From NCBI RefSeq assembly GCF_030252325.1, contig NZ_CP126981.1, forward strand, positions 4,092,001-4,156,000: a stretch of 64,000 nt of DNA, in the 5' to 3' direction. A program made the translations under genes and the position numbers. Origin of the DNA: Candidatus Mycobacterium wuenschmannii (GTDB taxonomy: Bacteria; Actinomycetota; Actinomycetes; Mycobacteriales; Mycobacteriaceae). The notes under the pieces are model-generated. The model made no database searches and had not been told where the DNA came from. It saw nothing but the letters and a program-made list of their open reading frames with translations. Positions 36,585-44,964 of the stretch are shown piece by piece (positions within the stretch are counted from its first letter, which is position 1; the number at the start of each line of letters is the position of its first letter).

Positions 36585-38468
36585 TTACGAGCCTCCTCGC
36601 GCCGGCGGGATCAATGTATTCGAACCACTGCGCTGATAACCATGGGCCTCGAGATATCTGAGTTCGGCGGCGGTGTAAGAGTCTTCGGGAATCATACGAG
36701 CTGGAATCGACAGCGTGATTGTGTCGCCTCGTTGAATCGCCACGTCGAGTGCGTGCTGATTAGCGGCCAGCCTTTCGGTCGGTGTCGCGGCATTCCACGC
36801 GTCGCCGATATCGAAGTAGCTCGCCCCGTGATCCTCGGCGACCTGGATGTATGACGGTCCGCCGCCGGGTGGGTTGAACGGACCGAGGACCATCTCGCCG
36901 CTGTCGGTCATGTGTTGTTCGGATAGCGCCCGAAGCTCCGGGCTCATGTATTCGAGCGGGTCGTGAAAACTGAATTCCGGAATGGGACTGGCCATCACCG
37001 GGGGAGGTTCGGCCCCGCCGCCGATGGACGGATGCTCGACCGGCGGGGGCTCCCCGCCGGGACCGGGGGCGGGGTGTTCAACCGCGACGGGTGGCGGATG
37101 GTCAGCCAGCGCTCCGGGCGGCAACGATGCCGGTAGGCGCTCGGTCTGCTCGGCGGCGAGCTGCGCCTGCGCAGACTCGGTGCGGGCCTCGGCCGCTTGG
37201 AATGTCCGCCCCAGGACGTTTTCCGCAGTGAGGTCGCCGCCCAGACCAATAGCGCGCCGCTCCAAGAGCGATTTGAATCCTTGGATCGCGGCCTCGCCGC
37301 CCGCCTTGATCTCAGGGCCACCCACGGCAAGCGTGACTGCGGTGAACAGCGGCTCGCTGGTGGCTTCGACCTTCCCGGGGTCGGGCGTGCGCATCCCGAC
37401 GAGCTTGCCGTCCTTGAAGGTGTAGTAGGTCCCGCGTCCCTGGTCGAAGACTTCCCCTGAGCCGTTCTTGAGTTGGCCGGTGACCTGGACCGGCTGCCCG
37501 TCGGCGTTGTAGCCGAAGAGGAAGTGACCATCGGCACTCGAGCGCATCGATGACGGGTCGATGTCCCCGTAGTTGGGCAGCTTGCCGAGATCGTTGAGCG
37601 CGTCGGCGTAGTTCTTCTTGAGCTCGGGCAGCCGGTCAAACTGCGGCGAACCGGCGCCTCCTTGGTAGGCCAAGCTCATCGCGTCGTCGAGCGCCTTCTT
37701 GGCTGCGCGGACTTTGGCCATCTGATCGACCACGGCCTGGTTCATGACGTGGTTGAGGTCGGCTAGTTCGGAAGCCTCCAACCCGGATGGTGGAACGTCG
37801 CCGGCTTTGCGGGCTTCGCCATCCAATCCGTAGAGCGAATTCGGGTCGAGACCGTCCGACCACAGGTGCGCCTTTGCCTTCTTGAGGCCGTCGGCATATT
37901 GGTCGCGGATCTGGTTGAGCGACTGCAGTGTTGCCTTGGTGTCGTTGATGGCCTCGTGTTCGCAGTCGGTGATGTACTGCTGAAGTTCTTCGATGTCGTC
38001 TTCGATATCGCTGACATCGTCCTCATCGGTGGCTTGGGTGAGAAGCTGCTCGTCCTCCTCGGCTTGGCCGATCCAGTCGTCCAGCGTCTGGAGTCGCGCG
38101 TCCAGAGCATTGATGTAACCGGTAGCGGTGCCCTGAGCCTGCGCCAGTGCTGCCGCGATGGTCTCCAAATCAACTGCGATCTTCGGCAATTGGTCGGCCT
38201 GCAGACCAAGCGACGTGACCGTGCGCTGCACCTTCGCCGAGTCGGTGATCGGGTGCTGGCCCCCGTCGCGGGTCCATGCTTCGAGGTGACCGCGCGCGTT
38301 GTTGAACGCCTGGTCTGCTTCACTCGTTGATCGACCTGCGCTATGGAATGCCTGCGCCAGGTCTCCGATTTGCGTCGGCCGACCGCTTTGCAGCGTCTCG
38401 TTGACCTTCCAGGGATTGCCCCCGGCGAAAATCGACAGCAGGCCCCGGCTCATGTGGCGGAGCGTCAC
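36585..38468 (-). CDS. Type VII secreted polymorphic toxin-like effector
   Basis: About 627 residues from a GTG whose G overlaps the upstream gene's TAG; ATG 38453 is an alternative. The N-terminal helical region (about 1-240, NPWKVNETLQSGRPTQIGDLAQAFHSAGR followed by coiled-coil-like Glu/Asp-rich helices) resembles type VII secretion signal/LXG-like domains. A Gly/Pro-rich linker follows (about 470-500, PPPVAVEHPAPGPGGEPPPVEHP). The last 120 residues (PLEYMSPELRALSE to the end), with SYFDIGDAWNAATPTER and EDSYTAAELRYLEAHGY, resemble a C-terminal module I remember from RHS-type polymorphic toxins; its activity is unknown to me. This is not the NAD glycohydrolase (TNT) of CpnT. Confidence 0.7.
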   Translation of the reverse strand: MTLRHMSRGLLSIFAGGNPWKVNETLQSGRPTQIGDLAQAFHSAGRSTSEADQAFNNARGHLEAWTRDGGQHPITDSAKVQRTVTSLGLQADQLPKIAVDLETIAAALAQAQGTATGYINALDARLQTLDDWIGQAEEDEQLLTQATDEDDVSDIEDDIEELQQYITDCEHEAINDTKATLQSLNQIRDQYADGLKKAKAHLWSDGLDPNSLYGLDGEARKAGDVPPSGLEASELADLNHVMNQAVVDQMAKVRAAKKALDDAMSLAYQGGAGSPQFDRLPELKKNYADALNDLGKLPNYGDIDPSSMRSSADGHFLFGYNADGQPVQVTGQLKNGSGEVFDQGRGTYYTFKDGKLVGMRTPDPGKVEATSEPLFTAVTLAVGGPEIKAGGEAAIQGFKSLLERRAIGLGGDLTAENVLGRTFQAAEARTESAQAQLAAEQTERLPASLPPGALADHPPPVAVEHPAPGPGGEPPPVEHPSIGGGAEPPPVMASPIPEFSFHDPLEYMSPELRALSEQHMTDSGEMVLGPFNPPGGGPSYIQVAEDHGASYFDIGDAWNAATPTERLAANQHALDVAIQRGDTITLSIPARMIPEDSYTAAELRYLEAHGYQRSGSNTLIPPARGGS

Positions 38469-38764
38469 TAGAGTTTCCGCAACTCCGATGTGTTGTGCTC
38501 GTCCATCGCGGTGAACGAGGAGCCTGCGCGATGTGCCCACGCGCCAACGTCATTGAGGTGCTGCTGCTGAGACTGCAGCGAATTCAGATGCTGAGTGTGC
38601 GCCGCCGCGAGTGCTTCGTGGAAGGCGTCGGCCTCGCCGAAGTCACCGAACATTCCAGCGACAGGTGACGATCCAGACAGGTGATTGGCCGCGGATTCCG
38701 CATGCTCACTTGCGCGAAAAGAACCCGCTGCTCCGGAATGCAGCTTGGCGGTATCGACGCGCAT
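38468..38764 (-). CDS. EspC-like (DUF2580) ESX secretion partner
   Basis: 98 residues, helical hairpin: MRVDTAKLHSGAAGSFRASEHAESAANHL matches the DUF2580/EspC family. The C-terminus has SFTAMDEHN, in which FTAMD resembles the YxxxD/E export signal with Phe in place of Tyr. The stop overlaps the effector start by one base, suggesting translational coupling and a heterodimer. It likely escorts the effector to one of the ESX systems. Confidence 0.75.
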   Translation of the reverse strand: MRVDTAKLHSGAAGSFRASEHAESAANHLSGSSPVAGMFGDFGEADAFHEALAAAHTQHLNSLQSQQQHLNDVGAWAHRAGSSFTAMDEHNTSELRKL

Positions 38765-38808
38765 GGCGATAACGCTACTATCGGCCGACTCACCGTCAAT
38801 TCACTTTT

Positions 38809-41247
38809 TCAGCCCGCACGCTTGCCGAGTCGCAGCCGATAACGCACCAGGCCGCCCAGCACGAGGGCCAGCGTCACCAGCATGCCGACGTCCTGCAGCC
38901 ACGCCGCGGGCGCGTGGCGCCAAAGCCGGTCGGCGGGCAAGCCGACCTCGACGCTGTTCAGGTCGACGGTCGACGCCGACGCGGCAAATCCCCACCGCGC
39001 GGGCACGAACCAGGACAGCTGGTCGAGCACCAAGCGTCCGGTCACCGGAATCAGACCGCCCGCCAACACCATCGACACCATGATCGACACCACCAGCATC
39101 GGCAGCACCTGCTCGGTGGAGCGCGCCAGCGACGACAGCGTCAGCCCCACCATCGCCGACGTGATCGCGGTCAGCGCCAGGCCCAGGTACAACTCCGAAA
39201 CAGCCGACGCCACACCGTGTCCCAGCAGCGCACCGCCGTGCGATGGGGTCCCTTTGCCGATCGTCATGATGGCGACCATGACCGCGGTACCGATCAGGGC
39301 CGCAATGCTGAAGACGATGACCTTGGCGGTCAGGTAGGCCGACGCCGACAGTCCGACCGCCCGCTCCCGCTGGAAGATCATCCGCTCGCCGACGAGATCG
39401 CGCACGGTGAGCGCGGTACCGAGAAACACCGCGCCGATGTTGAGCAGGATCAGGATGTCGATCGGTTCCTCGGTCGCGCCGGCGGCCCCCAGGCCCGTGC
39501 TGCCGGGCACCGCCAGCGACAGCACGCCGAGGACGAACGGCAGTATCGCCAGGAACGCGAAATAGCCACGGTCCGAAGTGATCAGCCGGGTCTGGCGGCG
39601 GACCAGCGTCACCACCTGCCGCCACGAACTTGTCCGCGGCGGCTTTCCCAGCGGCGCCGCGCCCACGGTCGGTGACGGCCGTCCGCGCGGGGTCGCGGGA
39701 TGGCGCGCCAGGTAGGCGCGGTGCGCTCCGTCGGGATCGGTGCTGACGCGCGCGAAGATGTCGGCCCAGTCGGTGCTGCCCAGCACCGGGCCGACCAACG
39801 CGGGCTGATCGGCGAAGGCCGTCTTGCCGCCTGGGGCCAACAACAGAATCTGATCGCACATCCCGACGTAGGTCAGCGAGTGCGTGACGACGATGACCAC
39901 CCGACCCGCGTCGGCGAGCCGGCGCAGCATCGTCATCACCTGACGGTCCAGCGCCGGATCGAGCCCTGACGTCGGCTCGTCGAGAATCAGCAGCGACGGA
40001 CCGGTCAGCAGTTCCATCGCGACCGACGCGCGCTTGCGCTGCCCGCCGGACAGCTTGTCGACGCGAGTGTCCTTGTGCGGGGCCAACTCCAGCTCGTCGA
40101 GCACCCGCTGGACGACCTGTCGCCGATCCTCGGCGGTGGTGTCCGGAGGCAATCGCAGCTCGGCGGCGAAGTTCAGTGCCTGCTCCACCGTGAGCTGGCG
40201 ATGCACCACATCGTCCTGCGGCACCATCCCGATCCGCGAGCGCATCGAGGCGTATTCCGCGTGCACGTCGTGCCCGTCGAACGCGACCAGTCCTGCACTG
40301 CGCGGCATCGCGCCACCGATCAGCTTGACCAGCGTGGACTTTCCGGCGCCGGACGGGCCGATCACAGCCGTCAGCGTCCCGGGTTTGGCGCTGAACGAAA
40401 CGTCCTGTAACAGCGGGCGTCCGTCGATGGTCAGCGCCAGTCCGTGTGCGGTCAGCCCGCTGGTACGGGCGGCCACCGGCTGGGGGACAAGGGTTTTGCC
40501 GGTGGCCAGCAGATCGGTATTGCCGATCGTGACGACGTCGCCGTCGCGCAGTCGCGCGCTGGTCACCAGGGTGCCGTTGACGAAAATGCCGTTGCTGCTG
40601 TTGTTGTCGCGAATCTCCAGCCCGGCCGGAGTCGATTCCAGCAACGCGTGCACGCGGGAGGCGAGGGCGTCCTCGACGACGATGGTGTTGGTCTTGGCGC
40701 GGCCGATCGTCGCCGAGCCGTGGAGTCGTGCGGGTACCGGCGCGCTCGGCGTCCGGGGTAACGGGCGCGATGGTGCCCGCGTCGGCGGCGGCGTCGGTGG
40801 AGGTGGCGGCCGGAACGCCTGTGTCGCGGGGCTGTCGGTGCGGGCGCGAGTGGACGAGGACGGCGGCGCAACGCGGAACGACAACTCGGGGCCGCGCGGG
40901 CTGCCCAGCGCGATGCTGAGCCGATCGCGAATCGGGATCACCTGGCCTCGCGAGCCCCCGGCGAAGATCCCGTTCTGACTCTTGTCGACGACCACCCAAT
41001 GCCCACCGTCGAAACGCAGGATCGCGTGGACACGCGATATCCGCGACAGGTCGTCGGGGTTGAGGTCCTGGAACGAGATGTCGCAGCCGCGGTCGCGACC
41101 GACGAGCACGTCGCGGTCGACCGGGAAGGTGTACATCGCCGACCCGACCCACACCGTCAACGGCGGCACGCCGACGCCGTCCGCCGCGGCGAACTTGGCC
41201 GTACTGCCGTCGTCAGCGCGCTGAGGACGGCGTTCAGTGGGTGACAT
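38809..41247 (-). CDS. FHA-containing ABC transporter (Rv1747-like)
   Basis: 812 residues. Two FHA domains come first: about 25-110 with VGRDRGCDI...ISRVH, and about 165-250 with IGRAKTNTIVVED...SRVHALLES and NGIFVNGT. The ATPase domain has Walker A GPSGAGKST, signature LSGGQRKRASVAME and Walker B LLILDEPTSGLDP. The C-terminal third holds six hydrophobic helices of an ABC-2 permease. Rv1747 is regulated by PknF phosphorylation and exports lipids or glycolipids (PIMs). Start ATG 41247 gives the expected N-terminus. It is divergent from the YkuD-like gene. Confidence 0.9.
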   Translation of the reverse strand: MSPTERRPQRADDGSTAKFAAADGVGVPPLTVWVGSAMYTFPVDRDVLVGRDRGCDISFQDLNPDDLSRISRVHAILRFDGGHWVVVDKSQNGIFAGGSRGQVIPIRDRLSIALGSPRGPELSFRVAPPSSSTRARTDSPATQAFRPPPPPTPPPTRAPSRPLPRTPSAPVPARLHGSATIGRAKTNTIVVEDALASRVHALLESTPAGLEIRDNNSSNGIFVNGTLVTSARLRDGDVVTIGNTDLLATGKTLVPQPVAARTSGLTAHGLALTIDGRPLLQDVSFSAKPGTLTAVIGPSGAGKSTLVKLIGGAMPRSAGLVAFDGHDVHAEYASMRSRIGMVPQDDVVHRQLTVEQALNFAAELRLPPDTTAEDRRQVVQRVLDELELAPHKDTRVDKLSGGQRKRASVAMELLTGPSLLILDEPTSGLDPALDRQVMTMLRRLADAGRVVIVVTHSLTYVGMCDQILLLAPGGKTAFADQPALVGPVLGSTDWADIFARVSTDPDGAHRAYLARHPATPRGRPSPTVGAAPLGKPPRTSSWRQVVTLVRRQTRLITSDRGYFAFLAILPFVLGVLSLAVPGSTGLGAAGATEEPIDILILLNIGAVFLGTALTVRDLVGERMIFQRERAVGLSASAYLTAKVIVFSIAALIGTAVMVAIMTIGKGTPSHGGALLGHGVASAVSELYLGLALTAITSAMVGLTLSSLARSTEQVLPMLVVSIMVSMVLAGGLIPVTGRLVLDQLSWFVPARWGFAASASTVDLNSVEVGLPADRLWRHAPAAWLQDVGMLVTLALVLGGLVRYRLRLGKRAG

Positions 41248-41399
41248 CCATCGCTTTCTATACCCGGGGACCGCGTGGGCAACGCCTACGAACATATCGG
41301 TGCACCAGCGACGACCGCCCCGAACGGTTGCGCCGCGTGACCCGATCGACGCTAAACCTTGACTTGACCTGTCGCTCGTGCGGCGCAGACGATAGGAAC

Positions 41400-42056
41400 G
41401 TGCGCCGACTGCTGGGTTTCTTGTGCGCTGCGGTGTGCGCAGCGGTTGTACCCATGGCGACAGCTCCGAAGGGGGGTGCAGTCGGCGCACCTTGGTTTGC
41501 CCCGCTGGTCGGCAACGCCACCCAGGTGGTCTCGGTGGTCGGGACCGGCGGTTCGAACGCGAAAATGGATATCTATCAACGAAATGCGGCCGGCTGGCAA
41601 CCTGTCGAGGCCGGCATCCCCACCCATATCGGGTCGGCGGGCCTGGCGCCGGAAGCCAAGAGCGGTTACCCCGCAACGCCGATGGGTGTCTACACGCTGC
41701 CGTTCGCCTTCGGCACCGCGCCCAATCCCGGCGGCGGCCTGAAATACGTTCAGGTTGACTCGAATCACTGGTGGAACGGCGACGACGGCAGCGCCACCTT
41801 CAACACCATGCAGGTCTGCCATAAGGCGCAGTGCCCGTTCAGCACCGGCGCGAGCGAGAACCTGCAGATCCCGCAGTACAAGCACGCCGTCGTGATGGGC
41901 GTAAACCCGAACCGTCAGCCCGGCAAGGGCGCGGCGTTCTTCTTCCACACCACTGACGGGGGTGCCACCGAAGGCTGCGTGGCGATCGACGATGCCAAGC
42001 TGGTGCAGGTCATCCAGTGGCTACGGCCCGGTGCCGTTATCGCGATCACCCAGTAA
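41400..42056 (+). CDS. Exported YkuD/L,D-transpeptidase-like protein (Rv0309-like)
   Basis: 218 residues from GTG 41400, exactly the length of Rv0309. The signal peptide is VRRLLGFLCAAVCAAVVPMATAP. The YkuD-like core ends in FFFHTTDGGATEGCVAIDDAKLVQVIQWLRPG, where GC is the expected nucleophile site, but the canonical ShGC spacing is altered. It could act on peptidoglycan; activity is unproven. The frame upstream of 41400 lacks a start with a good RBS and would remove the signal peptide. Confidence 0.8.
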   Translation: MRRLLGFLCAAVCAAVVPMATAPKGGAVGAPWFAPLVGNATQVVSVVGTGGSNAKMDIYQRNAAGWQPVEAGIPTHIGSAGLAPEAKSGYPATPMGVYTLPFAFGTAPNPGGGLKYVQVDSNHWWNGDDGSATFNTMQVCHKAQCPFSTGASENLQIPQYKHAVVMGVNPNRQPGKGAAFFFHTTDGGATEGCVAIDDAKLVQVIQWLRPGAVIAITQ

Positions 42057-42068
42057 ATCGTTGCGGCA

Positions 42069-42554
42069 CTAGAGATTCAGCGCGATTCCCGGGGTCACCT
42101 TGAAGTCCAGGGCCTTCAGCGACAGCGTGGCGTCGTAGGTCCGGTCGTATCCGACCGTGCTGATCCGCCATCCGTCGGCGGTGCGGCGGTACCGGTCGTG
42201 ATAAAAGCCGGCGCCGATCAGCATGAAGTCGAATTCGGCCACGATCACCTTGTCTTGCAGGTACCAGATTCCCGTCGCCTCGTCGCCGTCGACGTCGATC
42301 TCGGGATGCGTGACGCGATGTTCGGTGATCACGTTCGGTCCCAGCGACGACCGCATGTACTCGACGAGGTCGTTGCGGTTGGTGAAGTGGTGTTCTTCGC
42401 CCATCGACGACCCGTAGTCGCCGACCACGTCCTCGGTGAGCGTGTCGGCGAAATCGTCCCAGTGCTTGGTGTCCAGTCCGCGCAGATAGCGGTACTTGAT
42501 CCGTTCGATCGCTGCGACGTCGGCGAGCCAGGCGTCGTGTTCACGGGAGCTCAT
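42069..42554 (-). CDS. SnoaL/NTF2-like protein (Rv0310c-like)
   Basis: About 161 residues; ATG 42572 would add six. An NTF2-like cone fold is indicated by VAAIERIKYRYLRGLDTKHWDDFADTLTEDVVGDYG and the following YMRSSLGPNVITEHRVTHPEIDVDGDEATGIWYLQDKV. Such proteins are dehydratases, isomerases or binding proteins. Convergent with the YkuD-like gene. Confidence 0.8.
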   Translation of the reverse strand: MSSREHDAWLADVAAIERIKYRYLRGLDTKHWDDFADTLTEDVVGDYGSSMGEEHHFTNRNDLVEYMRSSLGPNVITEHRVTHPEIDVDGDEATGIWYLQDKVIVAEFDFMLIGAGFYHDRYRRTADGWRISTVGYDRTYDATLSLKALDFKVTPGIALNL

Positions 42555-42619
42555 CTCGTCATTGCAGCACATCCCGGCGGGTATTCTCCGGGCATCCCGA
42601 AACGAAGGACACCTCCACC

Positions 42620-44311
42620 ATGCTGAGCCCCGGTTCGATCTTCGCCGGATACCAGATCGAACGGGTGTTGGGCGGCGGCGGGATGGGCACCGTCTACCTG
42701 GCGCGTAACGCCGACCTGCCGCGCGGCGAAGCGCTCAAAGTGCTCAACGCCGACCTGACCGGCGACCACGATTTCCGGGCCAGGTTCATCCGCGAGGCGG
42801 AAGTGGCGGCGGGACTGGATCATCCCAACATCGTGTCGATCCACCAGCGCGGCGAATTCGACGGCCAGCTCTGGATCGCCATGCAGTTCGTCGACGGCAC
42901 CGACGCGAATGCCGCGCTGCGCGCCGGCACCATGACACCGGCCCGCGCGGTGCACATCGTCGGCGAGGTCGCCAAGGCCTTGGACTACGCCCACCAACGC
43001 GGCGTTGTGCACCGGGACATCAAGCCGGCAAACTTCCTGCTGTCCGGCCCGGTCGGTCCCGACGAGCGGGTGTTGTTGGGGGACTTCGGAATTGCGCGTG
43101 CCTTGGACGACGCCGGCCTCACCGACACCGGATCGGTGACGGCTACGGTGGCCTACGCGGCGCCCGAGGTGCTGGCGGGTCAGCCGTTCGACGGGCGGGC
43201 GGATCTGTATTCGTTGGCGTGCACGCTTTTTCGGCTGTTGACCGGACGGGCTCCGTACCCGACGGTCAACGGGGCCGCCGCGGTCGTGGCGGCGCACCTG
43301 CATGCCCCGCCGCCGAAGGTCACCGACGTGGCGCCCGGCCTGTCGGCACAACTGGATCAGGTGATTGCCACCGCGATGGCCAAGGACCCGGCGCAGCGAT
43401 TCACATCGGCGCGCGCACTCGCCGACGCGGCCACTGCCGCGCTCAACGAGCACCTGGGTTCGACGACCGCGCCGTGGCAGCCCGCACCCCAACCCGACAA
43501 CGCGCCACCGTGGGGGACTGGGTCGTACTCCGCAACGGCCCCGCTTGGTTTCTACCGGCCCCCGCCCCCTCCGCCGCGGCGCCGGCCGCGGTTGGCCGCG
43601 GTGGCGGCCGCCGTCGTCACCGTTGTCGCCGCGGTGGTTGCCGTGGTGGTGCTGAACGCGAAATCCCGCGCCCACCAAAGTGATTCGCCGCCAGCGGCAA
43701 GCTCGACGACGTCGGCGGCGCCAAGCGGTCCACTGAACAGCGCCGCGTTGACGGGCCTGTTGTTGTCGCCGGAGCAGGTCGCCGGCATGGTCGGCGCCGC
43801 CCAACTGGTCCAGGAGTCGTTTTCGGACGCGGTCATCGACGACTCGGAGAAGTTGCTGCAGAAGGACTGCATCGGTGTGATGGCCCCGGCCCAGCACCTG
43901 GTGTACGCCGACGCCGGGTGGACCGGCGTGCGGTCCCAAGCCCTGCGGAATCCGGGCGAGGGCCCACGCATGTACGCCATCATCCAGGCTGTGATCAGCT
44001 TCCCGACCGTCGACGCCGCGAAAAAGCTTCTCGCCGACCAACAGTCGCAGTGGGCGAGTTGCTCGGGCCGCACCCTGACCGTGACCTTCCCGACGCCGCC
44101 GTCGCCGCAGCTGTGGGCCGCGGGCACCCCGGCCGACATGGACGGCGTGATGACCATGACGCAGACCTTGAAGGACGGTGTCGGCATGCAGTGCCAGCGC
44201 GCGCTGGCGGTGCGCAACAACGTCGCCGTCGACGTGTCGGCGTGCCGCTTCGACGTCGCCGAGCAGGCGCTCGACATCGTGCGCGGCATCGCCGCCAGGA
44301 TTCCCGGCTAG
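42620..44311 (+). CDS. Receptor-like Ser/Thr protein kinase with PknH-type sensor domain
   Basis: 563 residues. Kinase domain about 10-265: Gly loop LGGGGMGTVYLA, Lys40, catalytic Asp133 in HRDIKPANFLL, DFG Asp155 and APEVL. A Pro-rich linker and one membrane helix (about 322-345, LAAVAAAVVTVVAAVVAVVVL) follow. The extracellular part (about 365-563) resembles the PknH C-terminal sensor, with four cysteines (KDCIGV, ASCSGR, MQCQRAL, SACRFD) that likely make two disulfides. A likely partner for FHA proteins in this window, though no link is shown. RBS AAGGACACC. Confidence 0.9.
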   Translation: MLSPGSIFAGYQIERVLGGGGMGTVYLARNADLPRGEALKVLNADLTGDHDFRARFIREAEVAAGLDHPNIVSIHQRGEFDGQLWIAMQFVDGTDANAALRAGTMTPARAVHIVGEVAKALDYAHQRGVVHRDIKPANFLLSGPVGPDERVLLGDFGIARALDDAGLTDTGSVTATVAYAAPEVLAGQPFDGRADLYSLACTLFRLLTGRAPYPTVNGAAAVVAAHLHAPPPKVTDVAPGLSAQLDQVIATAMAKDPAQRFTSARALADAATAALNEHLGSTTAPWQPAPQPDNAPPWGTGSYSATAPLGFYRPPPPPPRRRPRLAAVAAAVVTVVAAVVAVVVLNAKSRAHQSDSPPAASSTTSAAPSGPLNSAALTGLLLSPEQVAGMVGAAQLVQESFSDAVIDDSEKLLQKDCIGVMAPAQHLVYADAGWTGVRSQALRNPGEGPRMYAIIQAVISFPTVDAAKKLLADQQSQWASCSGRTLTVTFPTPPSPQLWAAGTPADMDGVMTMTQTLKDGVGMQCQRALAVRNNVAVDVSACRFDVAEQALDIVRGIAARIPG

Positions 44312-44314
44312 GCC

Positions 44315-44926
44315 TCAGCGCAGGTAGTGCGAGACCATCTCGATGAGTGCCCGCCGCTCACGCTGCCAGTCGATCGGTGTGCCGACGATCATCTGCGCCA
44401 GCACAACCCCACGTAGCGTTGCCCAAATGACTTCGGCAACACCATCATTGGCCGGATCCTCGGTGATCAGCCGGCCGAGCTGGTTGATCGCATCGTTCAT
44501 CTCCAGCAGGTGCCGCCTCGACGAGCCGCCGCGGTTGGCTCGCAGGATTTCGAACGCCGCCATCGACGTCGGGCTGCTGTAGCAACCCCACGCGGTATCG
44601 ACGACCACCTCGATGCGCTCGCGCAGCGGCAACGCGCTGACGTCGGTCGCCGAGAGGCTCTCCAGCAGTCGGGACACCCCGTCATCGACCACCGACATCA
44701 GCAGGCCGTTGCGGTCGCCGAAGTGGTACTGGATCACCCCCCAGGTGACACCCGCCCGTTCGGCGACATGCTTCGCGGTGGCCGCTGCGAAGCCCTCTTC
44801 GACGATGCAGCGGACGGTCTCGTCGATGATCTTCGCGCGGGTGTCATCGCCGCGCTTTCGCGGGGAGCTGGTTCGCCGTGTGGGGCTCACGGCCGGCCTG
44901 GCTTTCTGGCCTGCGGAAATAGACAT
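44315..44926 (-). CDS. TetR-family transcriptional regulator
   Basis: 203 residues. The helix-turn-helix is AATAKHVAERAGVTWGVIQYHFGDRNGLLMSV (about 48-79). A basic N-terminal arm precedes it (RRTSSPRKRGDDTRAKII). Divergent from the Rv0311-like gene across a 38-base gap that holds a clear palindrome, so autoregulation and control of that gene are likely. Confidence 0.85.
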   Translation of the reverse strand: MSISAGQKARPAVSPTRRTSSPRKRGDDTRAKIIDETVRCIVEEGFAAATAKHVAERAGVTWGVIQYHFGDRNGLLMSVVDDGVSRLLESLSATDVSALPLRERIEVVVDTAWGCYSSPTSMAAFEILRANRGGSSRRHLLEMNDAINQLGRLITEDPANDGVAEVIWATLRGVVLAQMIVGTPIDWQRERRALIEMVSHYLR

Positions 44927-44929
44927 TGT

Positions 44930-44948
44930 TGACTTTATAACATAGTCA
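44930..44948. promoter_or_regulatory. Palindromic operator TGACT-N9-AGTCA
   Basis: TGACT at 44930-44934 and AGTCA at 44944-44948 form a perfect inverted repeat with an AT-rich centre (TTATAACAT). It fills the short gap between the divergent TetR gene and the Rv0311-like gene and overlaps the likely promoter. Confidence 0.55.
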
Positions 44949-44964
44949 GCTCTATTTTTGGGCG

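Noticed and set aside
36585..38468. Effector considered as a CpnT (TNT) homologue
   Set aside because: The C-terminal domain lacks the TNT pattern and the partner is EspC-like rather than EsxE/EsxF; only the overall architecture is shared.
38801..41152. 783-codon minus-strand frame beside the ABC transporter
   Set aside because: It is a frame-shifted shadow of the Rv1747-like gene, whose own frame carries FHA, Walker and permease motifs.
43219..43683. Plus-strand frame inside the kinase gene
   Set aside because: Out-of-frame shadow of the Ser/Thr kinase.
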